64,000 nt of DNA from Candidatus Methanoperedens sp. (GTDB taxonomy: Archaea > Halobacteriota > Methanosarcinia > Methanosarcinales > Methanoperedenaceae): the NCBI GenBank assembly GCA_012026835.1, contig VEPN01000002.1:62001-126000 (forward strand). Direction: 5' to 3'. Numbering within the stretch: the stretch's first letter is position 1; each line of letters begins with the position of its first letter. Both the position numbers and the translations under genes were made by a program. Shown one piece after another: positions 34,502 to 43,116 of this stretch. The notes under the pieces were generated by a model, which did not search any database, was not told the origin of the DNA, and saw only the letters and a program-made list of their open reading frames with translations.

Positions 34502-34825
34502 TTAACCAAATACCAGAACTTTGTCAGATTCTTCAACTATATGAAGCATATCATGCATAGTAGAGATCGGGCAAACCTCGCTTCCTTTCATCTGTCTCAG
34601 TTTCAGGCAAGTTCCGCATGCAAAGATATGACCTTTATGCACAACAAATAGCCCGATCTGTTCCTGAACTTTGAATTTTTCATCCTGAATATTTTCACTC
34701 TCAACACCTTTACCCAGGAGAAACACTTTTACCTCGTGCTCCATGAGTAAAGATGTTACACCAAATCTAAAGGCGTTCCACACCGTTTCCGGATCATTTG
34801 TGTTTAATATTATTCCTATTTTCAT
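34502..34825 (-). CDS. DsrE-family sulfur-transfer-like protein
   Basis: A 107-residue protein of the DsrE/F/H fold. FACGTCLKLRQM supplies the cysteine expected to carry persulfide, and IGIILNTNDPETVWNAFRF is the typical start. It overlaps the ArsR gene by 4 bases and is 20 bases from osmC. DsrE-like proteins carry sulfur in many pathways and sense redox state in others. Together with OsmC and the reductase pair it suggests a reactive-sulfur response. Confidence 0.82.
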   Translation of the reverse strand: MKIGIILNTNDPETVWNAFRFGVTSLLMEHEVKVFLLGKGVESENIQDEKFKVQEQIGLFVVHKGHIFACGTCLKLRQMKGSEVCPISTMHDMLHIVEESDKVLVFG

Positions 34826-35142
34826 GACATCCTCATTGCTAACTCTTCATTCTCTGCCAGTTTCTCCAATAGTACTTCCCTCATCAGATCGCAAGCCTGC
34901 AGGATTTTCGGGTTAGCGATTTTGTAGTAAACATTTGCTCCATCCCTTCGTGTGGTAACAACGTTATTCTGCCTCAGGACCGTGAGGTGCTGCGAGATGT
35001 TTGCCTGGAGCAAACAAGCCTGTTCTGCCAGTTCATTAACGGTTTTTTCTCCATCCCTTAGAAGGTTTATTATCTCCAGTCGTTTTGGGCTTGTGAAAAC
35101 TTTACATATCTCAGCGTGCATTTCATAAATTTTCTTATTCAT
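34822..35142 (-). CDS. ArsR-family regulator of the reductase locus
   Basis: The ATG at 35142 is chosen because GAGGTAC lies just upstream. This gives 106 residues. The wHTH core is FTSPKRLEIINLLRDGEKTVNELAEQACLL, the recognition helix ANISQHLTVLRQNNVV and the wing RRDGANVYYKI. Two cysteines (in AEICKVF and EQACLLQ) could sense thiols or metals. It sits inside the operon between DUF5714 and DsrE, so autoregulation of this locus is likely. Confidence 0.85.
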   Translation of the reverse strand: MNKKIYEMHAEICKVFTSPKRLEIINLLRDGEKTVNELAEQACLLQANISQHLTVLRQNNVVTTRRDGANVYYKIANPKILQACDLMREVLLEKLAENEELAMRMS

Positions 35143-35159
35143 TGTACCTCGGTTCAATT

Positions 35160-35876
35160 TTAAATCACCTTTCCCGCATAAAACCTGCAATCAGCCATAG
35201 AGCACTGCTTATTCCTGGGGCTATGCTCGCATTTGAGTTTTGAAACCGGAATATGTTCAAGTTCCACGCCAAGCACTTCCTTGAAATATTGATTTGCAGA
35301 CTCTATAGCAGTAAAGGTGCTCCGTTTACAGCATCTGGCTCCCCTGTTACTTGCTATTGCTGCGAGTGCCCTTGAAGTCATCATATTTGCAGTTCGCCTC
35401 TCATGGTCTGTCAATGGCGTAGCTTTCAGTATGGTGCTCATGGCAATGCCTGTGGCAATAGCAGCCGCATCAGTGCCATATAAACCGCAGTAGCCGCCTG
35501 GCACGGTAGCGCCGCGCCGTATAGCCTCTTTGATATCTTCATCCGTCGCTTTTCCTGTAAGATTTTTGTAGGCAGTAACCAGCACTGTTGCGATCATGGC
35601 ATGATGCTCAGGCCCATGCATGGGCATGGTAGGATGCTTCATAATTGTCTTTGCCATTTCCATGGGATTTTTTGAACTTGAAGACAGACAGAACTGGGTG
35701 ATTATCTTTATTGAATCGCTTGCGTGGCACTCATTGCATACATAATGACCAGACTGGCAATGGATATTGGCAGATTCTGCTTTCCCGCAATAGGTGCACG
35801 TTACAGGAATAGCTGTAGTTAAATACGCAAGTGCTTCGCCGCATATCATACAGTTCTCAGTTTTTTTATATTCCAT
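35160..35876 (-). CDS. DUF5714 protein (cysteine-rich)
   Basis: The ATG at 35876 follows TAAGGAGGAAAAA, a strong ribosome binding site. This gives 238 residues. An N-terminal pair of zinc knuckles (CMICGEAL, CTYCGKAES, then CQSGHYVCNECHAS) precedes a domain with PTMPMHGPEHHAMIATVLVTA, VPGGYCGLYGTDAAA and GARCCKRSTFTA, the pattern of DUF5714. In methanogens this domain is often found beside or fused to SAM methyltransferases. A methyltransferase-like membrane protein is immediately upstream here. Function is not known. Confidence 0.8.
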   Translation of the reverse strand: MEYKKTENCMICGEALAYLTTAIPVTCTYCGKAESANIHCQSGHYVCNECHASDSIKIITQFCLSSSSKNPMEMAKTIMKHPTMPMHGPEHHAMIATVLVTAYKNLTGKATDEDIKEAIRRGATVPGGYCGLYGTDAAAIATGIAMSTILKATPLTDHERRTANMMTSRALAAIASNRGARCCKRSTFTAIESANQYFKEVLGVELEHIPVSKLKCEHSPRNKQCSMADCRFYAGKVI

Positions 35877-35886
35877 TTTTTCCTCC

Positions 35887-36498
35887 TTAACAAGAGATCG
35901 TAAATAACATTGCTGTTTTGTTTTTATATTCCCTGAACTCCTCCCCAAACTTCTCTTCCATCTCTTTTTCTTCTTTCTTAGCAAGTCGAATGTACATAAC
36001 CACCAGAATGGGCCACATTATTACGGTAAGTATAGTGGGCCACTGGATAATGAATGCAGAAGTAATGAGCAAAATACCCAGATACTGCGGATGGCGGGAG
36101 TACCTGTAGATTCCGTCTTTCACAAGCCCTGCTGCTTTATGTATCTTTTTCCAGCCAAGAATGATCAGGGCAAGCCCTGTAAGAATCATGATAGAACTTA
36201 CCGCCATCACAAGGAATACCCCCTTCTCCAGTCCCACTATTCCCATTCGATCGAGTGCGACTGCTATCAGATGGCCGGTTTCGCCTGTGGGTTCTATAGT
36301 GATCCCCAGAATCGAGGATAAAAGGAAAATAGTAAGGGGAAAGCCGAACATCTCTGTAAACAGGGCGACCATGAAAGCCTCATATATTCCAAGCGTCTTC
36401 CAGTCGCGTTTTTTCGGAGCATAAGCAAACCCCACTGCAAAAAGCGTGAAGAATAAAATGCTCGCAATCACGGCTGCCCAGTTCCCGTACCAGACCAT
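35887..36498 (-). CDS. isoprenylcysteine carboxyl methyltransferase-like membrane protein
   Basis: A 203-residue membrane protein with five or six helices. The C-terminal signature GIYRYSRHPQYLGILL and EEKFGEEFREYKNKT marks the ICMT/PEMT/NnrU type methylase fold, which binds SAM at the membrane surface. It precedes DUF5714 by 10 bases. Substrates in archaea are unknown; small lipids or thiols are possible. The annotation as methyltransferase rests on these short motifs. Confidence 0.82.
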   Translation of the reverse strand: MVWYGNWAAVIASILFFTLFAVGFAYAPKKRDWKTLGIYEAFMVALFTEMFGFPLTIFLLSSILGITIEPTGETGHLIAVALDRMGIVGLEKGVFLVMAVSSIMILTGLALIILGWKKIHKAAGLVKDGIYRYSRHPQYLGILLITSAFIIQWPTILTVIMWPILVVMYIRLAKKEEKEMEEKFGEEFREYKNKTAMLFTISC

Positions 36499-36501
36499 TA
36501 T

Positions 36502-36798
36502 CTACCTCGCCAGTTCCTTTTCCATCTCAAGGTACTGCTCTCTTGTTATTTCGCTCCTGGCATATCTCTTTTTCAGGATAGTAAGTGCGGATTCAGGAGT
36601 TTCTTCTGACTTTTTAGTGATGGCATTTACCAGTGAAATAACCAGCCAGATTATTGCACCCCAGAATAACAGCATTATGATGGCTCCAAAGCCCATACCA
36701 AAACCCATGCCGAAACCCATCATTCCGCCTCCTGACAACAGAACTAATGCCACAAGTAGCGCGATGAGTATCCACAAAGTTGAATCTTTATTGTTCAT
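36502..36798 (-). CDS. SHOCT-domain membrane protein
   Basis: A 98-residue protein with two membrane helices, a glycine/methionine-rich hinge (GGGMMGFGMGFGMGFG) and a C-terminal SHOCT motif (ALTILKKRYARSEITREQYLEMEKEL). SHOCT domains mediate oligomerisation. A paralogue with an almost identical SHOCT tail is at 46532-46774. It is 3 bases upstream of the ICMT-like gene and likely heads the operon. Confidence 0.82.
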   Translation of the reverse strand: MNNKDSTLWILIALLVALVLLSGGGMMGFGMGFGMGFGAIIMLLFWGAIIWLVISLVNAITKKSEETPESALTILKKRYARSEITREQYLEMEKELAR

Positions 36799-36875
36799 TT
36801 TTTATCCATCTCTTCAATTTTAGATTCTTAAATCGTATTCTAAGATATGAATATTCATATATATGAATCTTATCT

Positions 36876-37502
36876 TCAATCTTTCACACCTGCAATTACA
36901 ACGAATCCACCTCTATCCGCTCCTTTTTTTGGCTCTTCCTCCATTTCGAGAGATTCCGTGAGAGTTTGATACGATTCTACGTATCTTATTCCCGCTTTGT
37001 TAAACATTTCAATAATTTCGTTACCCGAATAAAAAGCAGCCAATTTGTAAAATTCACTCTTCTCTCTTTTAGCCTCATATAGCTGCCCTAACTGGCTTTC
37101 TCTATTGATCTCTCCAACAATCAGTCTACCTTCCATTTTTAAAACTCTACTTGCTTCATTCAGGATATTTTCTGGATTATCCACAAAACAAAGAGTAACA
37201 ACAATGAGAACAAAATCAAATGTAAAATCCTTGAAAGGCAGGTTTTCACCTTCTCCTAAAATTACTTTTATACCTCGTTTTTTTGCAAGCTTTAGCATAT
37301 TTCTTGAGGGATCAATACCTATTTTGGCTCCAAGAGGTTGAGCGAATCTCCCGCTCCCCACGCCAACCTCCAGACCGAAGCCCTCTGGAATTACTTTTTT
37401 CAATGCTTTAAGCTCTGAGGAATAGGTATTTTTATTTTTTTCAAACCAATCATCATATCTTTCCCAGTTTTTATCAAATAAATTAACACTATTTATGGCC
37501 AT
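36876..37502 (-). CDS. class I SAM-dependent methyltransferase
   Basis: A 208-residue methyltransferase. The SAM-binding motif is FGLEVGVGSGRFAQPL, followed by GIDPSRNMLKLAKKRG, the acidic motif VILGEGENLPFKDFTFD, and LNEASRVLKMEGRLIVGEI. It is of the type 11 (UbiE-like) class. It is separated from the SHOCT gene by 77 bases and may have its own promoter. The substrate cannot be inferred; arsenite methylases carry extra cysteines that are absent here, so ArsM is unlikely. Confidence 0.85.
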   Translation of the reverse strand: MAINSVNLFDKNWERYDDWFEKNKNTYSSELKALKKVIPEGFGLEVGVGSGRFAQPLGAKIGIDPSRNMLKLAKKRGIKVILGEGENLPFKDFTFDFVLIVVTLCFVDNPENILNEASRVLKMEGRLIVGEINRESQLGQLYEAKREKSEFYKLAAFYSGNEIIEMFNKAGIRYVESYQTLTESLEMEEEPKKGADRGGFVVIAGVKD

Positions 37503-37567
37503 TCAATTCACCAGCTAAACTGGATAAATTACCAATAGACGATGAGTTCCATGACAGGGAGGAATCT

Positions 37568-39709
37568 TCATTTAAACACCGAAAGCCGCATCGCATTGAT
37601 TATCACAAGCAGAGAAAGACCCATATCACCAAACGCCACAGCCATCCAGAGCGTCACGATACCTGGAAAAGCAAGAACAGCAAAGCTTCCTTTTACTGCA
37701 ATTGAAGTAAAGATATTCTCTTTCACTATCCCAACTGTCTTTTTGCTCATTTCAAATAAATAAGGCAATTTTGATATATCATCATGCATCAACGCTATAT
37801 CTGCCGTTTCTAGTGCAACATCGCTGCCGATTGCTCCCATTGCTATACCAACATTCGCCTTTGCCAGCGCAGGAGCATCGTTCACACCATCCCCTACCAT
37901 GACCACCTTACCGTATTTCTGGATTAGCTCCTCTATCATCCTGACCTTATCTTCAGGAAGAAGACCTGCATGGTATTCATCGATCCCAAGTTTATTTGCT
38001 ATCGCCTTTGCAATTCTTTCATTATCGCCTGTCAGCATCTCCACACGCATTCCCTTTTTCTTTAGCAAGCGTATGGTCTCAGGTGCAGCATCCCTGATTT
38101 TATCCATTATTGCAATAATTCCCATGCATTCCTGGTTACCTACCAATATCGCTGTCTTCCCCTCCTCCTCGAGTTCCTTGACTTTTGCTTGCTGGAATGG
38201 GATTGATAACTCGGAGAACATTGCTGGACTGCCGATATAATAGGTCTTACTATCTATGTTTGCTCTTACACCCTTTCCTGGAACTGCCCTAAATTCGCTG
38301 ACAGATTTTAAACTCACACCCCCGGACTCTGCCTCAGCAACCACTGCTCTTGCAAGCGGATGCTCGGATAATGATTCTATGGATGCAGCTATTTCCAGAA
38401 TTTCCTTAGCTGGATAATTATTAACCTCTAATGTATCTGTTACCACCGGTCTTCCTTCAGTAAGGGTTCCAGTCTTGTCAAAAACAAAAACCTTTGCCTT
38501 TGCCATCTCCTCTATATAATTTCCACCTTTTATCAAGACCCCGTTCCTTGCAGCGCCTGTTATTCCTGAAACCATTGATACTGGCGTTGATATTGCAAGG
38601 GCACAGGGGCAGGAGATAACCAGAAGGACAAGGGCTTTGTAAAGCCATTCATCAAAAGGCTTACCGAAAACAAGGCTTGGAACCGTAGCCACAACCAACG
38701 CCAGGAGAATCACCGAAGGGGTATAATATCTGGCAAATTTATCCACAAATTTCTCTGTCGGGGATTTTTTCCGCTCAGCATCTTCGACAAGCCGGACTAT
38801 CTTTGAGAGCACGGTTTCTTCAGACCGTCTGGAAACTTTTAATTCAAAGTAGCCGTGTTCGTTAAGAGTCCCGGCATAGACCGCGTCTCCTGTCTTTTTA
38901 TGGACTGGCATTGATTCTCCGGTGATAGCGGCCTGATTTACGCTTGATTCTCCATTATTAACAATACCGTCAAGAGGTATCTTCTCTCCCGGTCTGACAA
39001 CCGCAATATCATTTACATTCACTTCATGAACATGTACGTTTACCTCTTTCCCATCCCTCTTTACAACAGCAGTCTCAGGAGCAAGCTTAATCAAAGCCCC
39101 GATGGATTTCCTAGCCCTTTCACCAGCATAATCCTCTAAAAACTCGGCAATAAAGAACAGATAAAGCACAGATGCACCCTCTTCCCCGTAACCGATGGAG
39201 AATGCACCAACGGCAGCAATTGTCATCAGGAAATTCATATCAAGGCGTTTTTTCAGGAGAGAAGATATGCCCTTTTTAACTATGCTGTATCCTGAAATTA
39301 CTCCTACGAAAAGGAAGAGAATGTGAGATAAAGCTGTAGATTCCGTTACGTATTCTATTAAAAGCCCAACAGCCAGTAACACAGATGAAAGCGCTATAAT
39401 ACGTATATTCCGTTGTTTCCATAGAGGGAGTTTTTCCTCAAAAATATCGGTTGAACATGAGGAACAGCTTACTTCGTGATCATCCTTCCCATCTACAAGA
39501 GCGGTATATCCGGCTTTTTCGATCGCCTCTCTGATTTCTGATGTGCTGGTGTAGGATGGGTCATACTTTATCGCTGCTTTACCGATAATGAAATCCACGT
39601 TTATCTCAGCGATACCGTTCAGTTTCCTGACCGCATTTTCCACGTTCATGGCACATGTTGGACAGTCCATGCCTTTGATTTTTAATTTAACGTCCTTTAG
39701 CTCAACCAT
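37568..39709 (-). CDS. P1B-type heavy-metal ATPase (Zn/Cd/Pb class)
   Basis: A 713-residue metal pump. The N-terminal HMA domain has MDCPTCAMNVENAV (C16 and C19), and a second site is CSSCSTD in the linker. The membrane part holds the metal gate CPC in VISCPCALAIS. The phosphorylation site is FVFDKTGTLTEG, with HPLARAVV and MVGDGVNDAPALAKA further on. The ending FGDMGLSLLVIINAMRL (with the D-x-G type residues of the last helices) places it with Zn(II)/Cd(II) pumps and not Cu(I). Its neighbours (NikR, mer genes) fit a metal-efflux region. Confidence 0.92.
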   Translation of the reverse strand: MVELKDVKLKIKGMDCPTCAMNVENAVRKLNGIAEINVDFIIGKAAIKYDPSYTSTSEIREAIEKAGYTALVDGKDDHEVSCSSCSTDIFEEKLPLWKQRNIRIIALSSVLLAVGLLIEYVTESTALSHILFLFVGVISGYSIVKKGISSLLKKRLDMNFLMTIAAVGAFSIGYGEEGASVLYLFFIAEFLEDYAGERARKSIGALIKLAPETAVVKRDGKEVNVHVHEVNVNDIAVVRPGEKIPLDGIVNNGESSVNQAAITGESMPVHKKTGDAVYAGTLNEHGYFELKVSRRSEETVLSKIVRLVEDAERKKSPTEKFVDKFARYYTPSVILLALVVATVPSLVFGKPFDEWLYKALVLLVISCPCALAISTPVSMVSGITGAARNGVLIKGGNYIEEMAKAKVFVFDKTGTLTEGRPVVTDTLEVNNYPAKEILEIAASIESLSEHPLARAVVAEAESGGVSLKSVSEFRAVPGKGVRANIDSKTYYIGSPAMFSELSIPFQQAKVKELEEEGKTAILVGNQECMGIIAIMDKIRDAAPETIRLLKKKGMRVEMLTGDNERIAKAIANKLGIDEYHAGLLPEDKVRMIEELIQKYGKVVMVGDGVNDAPALAKANVGIAMGAIGSDVALETADIALMHDDISKLPYLFEMSKKTVGIVKENIFTSIAVKGSFAVLAFPGIVTLWMAVAFGDMGLSLLVIINAMRLSVFK

Positions 39710-39775
39710 GCAGACCTGTATTACACGCTTTTAAAAGTAGGTTGTGCTAAGAAACTGGCTGAAAGTTAATAAAGG

Positions 39776-40153
39776 TTAGACGGAACAACGGCAGACCATA
39801 ACATCTTTTATTGCAGATAAGCTCTCAACAAACTGTTTGATGATCTCACCATCTCCCTGAAGAATCACCCACTCGGCGCACCTGTCGCCAAAATGCGTAT
39901 GGGTGGAAGACTTTACTATATTCTTAAAATCGTGGATTACGTTGTGCACCGGCTGTTCTCTTTTATCGTCATAAACAATAGTAGCTATGAATGGAGAACT
40001 ATTATCAAGATGTTCGATCCATTTATTTTGGGCAACGAATCTATGCAGAGCTTCACGTACTGCATCTGAACGGCTTGAGAAACCCAGTTTATTCGTGATA
40101 TTATCAAATTCCTTTAGTTCCGTGCCTGAAAGTGAAATGCTTATAACTACCAT
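39776..40153 (-). CDS. nikR: NikR-family metal-responsive regulator
   Basis: A 125-residue regulator with an N-terminal ribbon-helix-helix (ISISLSGTELKEFDNITNKLGFSSRSDAVREAL) and a C-terminal ACT-like domain. The nickel site appears as THTHFGDRCAEW, the H-x-H-x5-C pattern of NikR. It lies 66 bases upstream of the ATPase gene on the same strand, so it may control the pump. Nickel is the family ligand; Ni is needed in large amounts by methyl-CoM reductase. Confidence 0.88.
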   Translation of the reverse strand: MVVISISLSGTELKEFDNITNKLGFSSRSDAVREALHRFVAQNKWIEHLDNSSPFIATIVYDDKREQPVHNVIHDFKNIVKSSTHTHFGDRCAEWVILQGDGEIIKQFVESLSAIKDVMVCRCSV

Positions 40154-40284
40154 AGAATACTCTATGATGCTTGATTACCTGAAATAGTTATTTTTCAGTG
40201 GATATTATTTTCTGAATTCTGCATATGGCTCTCAATGCAGGCTTTCGAATGATACAGTTTCAAAACTTACCTCAATCGCCTGTT

Positions 40285-40491
40285 TTAACTTCTTGCTGTT
40301 TCAATGTATCCTATATCGCTTACAGCCTTTGCAATGTCTGATGCTGCCACTATTGCCGGATCATACTCTACGCTTGCCATTCTTTCGTTCAAAGAGACTT
40401 TCGCACTTTTAATTCCTTTCTTTTTTGCAAGCATGAGTTCTATGCCCACTGCACACGCTCCGCAGCGCATTCCAGCGATATCAAGAATCAC
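40285..40491 (-). CDS. free-standing HMA domain, possible detached NmerA/MerP
   Basis: A 68-residue heavy-metal-associated domain with the metal motif MRCGACAVGIEL and the closing KAVSDIGY. The MerA protein encoded 48 bases upstream lacks the N-terminal HMA domain found in many mercuric reductases, so this gene could supply that function in trans. It could equally be a copper chaperone (CopZ) for an ATPase. No signal peptide is present. Confidence 0.82.
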   Translation of the reverse strand: MILDIAGMRCGACAVGIELMLAKKKGIKSAKVSLNERMASVEYDPAIVAASDIAKAVSDIGYIETARS

Positions 40492-40539
40492 TTTTTCCGT
40501 ATTGCACCTCGTTTTTTATTTAATTATGTTTTTTCTATT

Positions 40540-41931
40540 CTATTCTGCACAGCAGCTTATCTTGCTGATATCCTTTCTAAAGGATTGCGCAGCCAGCTTT
40601 ACTGCCTCTGTCATTGTCGGGAAAACATGAACAGTATCTATAATATCGTCAATAGTCATGCCATATTTTACTGCGAGCACTCCTTCATGTATCATATCTG
40701 CTGCAAGTGAAGCCAATATGTGCACTCCAAGGATACGCTCAGTTTTTGTATCGATCACCATTTTTACAAGTCCTCTTGTATCCTTTGCCAACACTGCTCT
40801 TGGCACAAGTTCCATTGGGATAGTGCTGCATCTGCAAGTTATACCTGTTTCTTCTGCCTTCTTTTCTGTCAGACCGACACTCGCCACTTGCGGTATAGTG
40901 AATACGGCATGGGGCACTGCCGAAAAATCCATCTTTTTCCCTTTATTTGTTAAGGCATTTTCAGCCGCAATTGAGCCTTCTTTGCCTGTCACAGTTTCAA
41001 GCATGGGTTCACCGATAACATCGCCTGCTGCCCAGATATCTGGTGATGTTGTTCTCAATTCCTCATCAACGATTACTGCACCATTTTCATCGATATTAAC
41101 ACCTGCTTTTTCCAGACCCAGATTCCTTGTATTTGACTTCCTGCCTGTTGCTATCAGTAGTTTTTCAGCCCCAAATTCTCTCTTTTCTTCTCCAAAAAGC
41201 GCAGTTACTACGATGTTACCGTTCTCTTTCCTGACACTTCTTACGCCAGCTCCAGTCTGAATATTTATGCCTTCTTCTTCAAGATAGGCTTTGAGATAAT
41301 CCGAGATTATGCTTTCCTCTTCAGGTATTATCCTGGGACTTCTCTGGAGTACGGTTACTTTTGTTCCAAAATGAGCAAACATCTGCGCAAATTCCAGACC
41401 AAGAGCTCTTCCACCCAGAACTACCATCGATTTGGGGAGTTCAGATAACTCCATTGCCTCTACGTTGGTCAGGTAATCTATACTGTCTATACCTCCTATT
41501 GGAAGGATATGTGAGGAGGAACCAGTGGCTATAATGAACTTATCCGCATGCAGAGTCCTGCCGTTCACCTTTACTTCGTTTTTGGAAACAAAAACAACCT
41601 GCCCTCTTACCAGAGTTATCCCTAAAGCATCGATCACATCGATGTACCTGCCCTTCCTCAATCCTTCAACAATCTCTCTTTTCTCGTTTATTGTGCCAGC
41701 GAAGTCAAGGGAAGAGGTAACATCCAGTCCAGTGTGACCATGATTCTTGTAATAGTTAATTTCTCCGACCCTGAGCAGGTGCTTGCTTGGCACACAACCA
41801 ACATTAACGCAAGTTCCACCGATTGTACCTTTCTCTATCATCCCCACCTTTGCTCCCAATTCCACTGCTTTTATCGCAGCCCCAAAAGCAGCAGAGCCGC
41901 TGCCAAGGATTAATAAGTCAAATTTTTCCAT
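40540..41931 (-). CDS. merA: mercuric reductase
   Basis: A 463-residue flavoprotein disulfide reductase. FAD motif: LLILGSGSAAFGAAIKA. Redox cysteines C41 and C46 are in GGTCVNVGCVPSK. The NADPH-binding GGRALGLEFAQMFAHFG and the second FAD motif DIWAAGDV follow. The decisive feature is the C-terminal vicinal cysteine pair (ISCCAE), which delivers Hg(II) to the active site in MerA and is not found in lipoamide dehydrogenase. The N-terminal HMA domain is missing. It reduces Hg(II) to volatile Hg(0). It follows merB by 21 bases. Confidence 0.92.
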   Translation of the reverse strand: MEKFDLLILGSGSAAFGAAIKAVELGAKVGMIEKGTIGGTCVNVGCVPSKHLLRVGEINYYKNHGHTGLDVTSSLDFAGTINEKREIVEGLRKGRYIDVIDALGITLVRGQVVFVSKNEVKVNGRTLHADKFIIATGSSSHILPIGGIDSIDYLTNVEAMELSELPKSMVVLGGRALGLEFAQMFAHFGTKVTVLQRSPRIIPEEESIISDYLKAYLEEEGINIQTGAGVRSVRKENGNIVVTALFGEEKREFGAEKLLIATGRKSNTRNLGLEKAGVNIDENGAVIVDEELRTTSPDIWAAGDVIGEPMLETVTGKEGSIAAENALTNKGKKMDFSAVPHAVFTIPQVASVGLTEKKAEETGITCRCSTIPMELVPRAVLAKDTRGLVKMVIDTKTERILGVHILASLAADMIHEGVLAVKYGMTIDDIIDTVHVFPTMTEAVKLAAQSFRKDISKISCCAE

Positions 41932-41952
41932 AATTTCACCCCATTTCCTATA

Positions 41953-42609
41953 TTATTTTAAGAAATCTCCAAATATAGTTTTGCCATGTTCTAAAGCATC
42001 ATCGAGTGAGTAAATTTCGCCATATCTGAATTCAGGATTTTTCTCTCTCCATTTTTCCAGGTCTTTCTTGGAGCAAAAGAAGTTGATAAAAGGACAGAGA
42101 GTCTGTGCTGTACATTCGCCTCTTTCTCTATTGCTCACAAATTCAATGATTCCTCCAGGATTACAGGAATCGATTTTGCCATCTTTAACCACGACCATTA
42201 TTTCTTTTTCACATTCCGGGCATCTGGACAGGATTGTTGTATTCTGATTCAGCATAAAATAGATGCCCAGAGCATCTGTTGCACAGAGAGCATAAACTTC
42301 ATGTCCATCTTCAAAAATCACTCTATGGCGAGTCTTGGCGGCAGAAAAAGGGTAAGCAGAGATTATTTTGTCTTTCTCTTTCGTTATAATATCGAACTTT
42401 TGAAGTTTTTCAATTGTTTGATTCACTAAATCTACAGAAGATAGTCCCAACTCCTTCATAATCTCTTTAGGAGAGGGTGGTCTGCCATTTCTTGCAAACT
42501 CTCTCAGTATATATTTTCGTATTTCATCCTCCAAAGGACTTAGCTCTGCCTCTGCTATCCGTCCCTTCACAGTGTCTCCAATTCGATCCATTAGTCTTTT
42601 CATGACCAT
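41953..42609 (-). CDS. merB: alkylmercury lyase (organomercurial lyase)
   Basis: A 218-residue MerB. An N-terminal winged-helix-like region (about 1-90) precedes the catalytic domain. C109 and D112 in YALCATDALG correspond to the catalytic C96/D99 pair of the plasmid R831b enzyme, and C172 in TLCPFINFFCS corresponds to C159. The tail DLEKWREKNPEFRYGEIYSLDDA is also typical. Two additional CxxC-type cysteines (SRCPECEKE) are present. It splits C-Hg bonds; MerA then reduces the released Hg(II). An ATG at 42603 with a better spaced AAGG is an alternative start. Confidence 0.9.
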   Translation of the reverse strand: MVMKRLMDRIGDTVKGRIAEAELSPLEDEIRKYILREFARNGRPPSPKEIMKELGLSSVDLVNQTIEKLQKFDIITKEKDKIISAYPFSAAKTRHRVIFEDGHEVYALCATDALGIYFMLNQNTTILSRCPECEKEIMVVVKDGKIDSCNPGGIIEFVSNRERGECTAQTLCPFINFFCSKKDLEKWREKNPEFRYGEIYSLDDALEHGKTIFGDFLK

Positions 42610-42662
42610 CCTTGATAGGTTTACAAATCAGCAGCCTTAACGCCAATGCTGCTGCTTTTACG

Positions 42663-42947
42663 TTATTGTATTCTCCTTGGTACACACACCATAGCATTCG
42701 GTTTGCAAACCATGTGGCAGCTTCCATCTCCTACGCAATTTCCGGCGTTTACAACGACTGAGATTTTTCTGCCATTTAATTCCTGAATCTCGTAAACACC
42801 TCTCGAACAGACTTTAATACACATCCCGCAGCCGTTGCATTTCTCTTTATCAATATATTCGATAAAGGCTGGAGTCCATTTCTCGCCTGACTTTGTTTCT
42901 CCCTGATAATATGCAACATCATCAAGTTCACAGCAACAACTCTTCAT
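42663..42947 (-). CDS. 4Fe-4S ferredoxin of the mer operon
   Basis: A 94-residue protein with one regular ferredoxin motif (CNGCGMCIKVCSRG) and a second, altered group (CVGDGSCHMVCKPNAMVC). A cysteine-rich N terminus (KSCCCELDD) could bind mercury or transfer it. It overlaps the small zinc-ribbon gene by 4 bases and lies between the ABC ATPase and merB. An electron carrier inside a mer operon is unusual, because MerA draws electrons from NADPH. Confidence 0.8.
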   Translation of the reverse strand: MKSCCCELDDVAYYQGETKSGEKWTPAFIEYIDKEKCNGCGMCIKVCSRGVYEIQELNGRKISVVVNAGNCVGDGSCHMVCKPNAMVCVPRRIQ

Positions 42948-43111
42948 TTCTCTGCACTCACCATTTCAATGTTGCTGGATTTACAGGCAGGACATATAAC
43001 GCTTTTTCCAATTCCCTTAAATTTGTTTTCGCAATCCAAGCATATGTATTCTTTTAAGTCCATTTCTATTTTTTCTATGTTGAATTCGGGTACATCTCCA
43101 ACCATGCACAT
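42944..43111 (-). CDS. small rubredoxin-like zinc ribbon
   Basis: The ATG at 43111 follows GAGGTGA, which overlaps the stop codon of the ABC gene, so a 55-residue protein is the best reading. It has two knuckles (YICLDCENKF and VICPACKSSN), the pattern of a rubredoxin-like zinc or iron site. An N-terminal CMVGDVPEFNIEKIEM segment recurs in archaeal proteins of this type. It is coupled to the ferredoxin gene. It may carry electrons or bind metal in the mercury response. Confidence 0.72.
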   Translation of the reverse strand: MCMVGDVPEFNIEKIEMDLKEYICLDCENKFKGIGKSVICPACKSSNIEMVSAEK

Positions 43112-43116
43112 AATTT

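Noticed and set aside
36876-37502. Calling the methyltransferase ArsM
   Set aside because: The protein lacks the conserved cysteines required for arsenite binding in ArsM.
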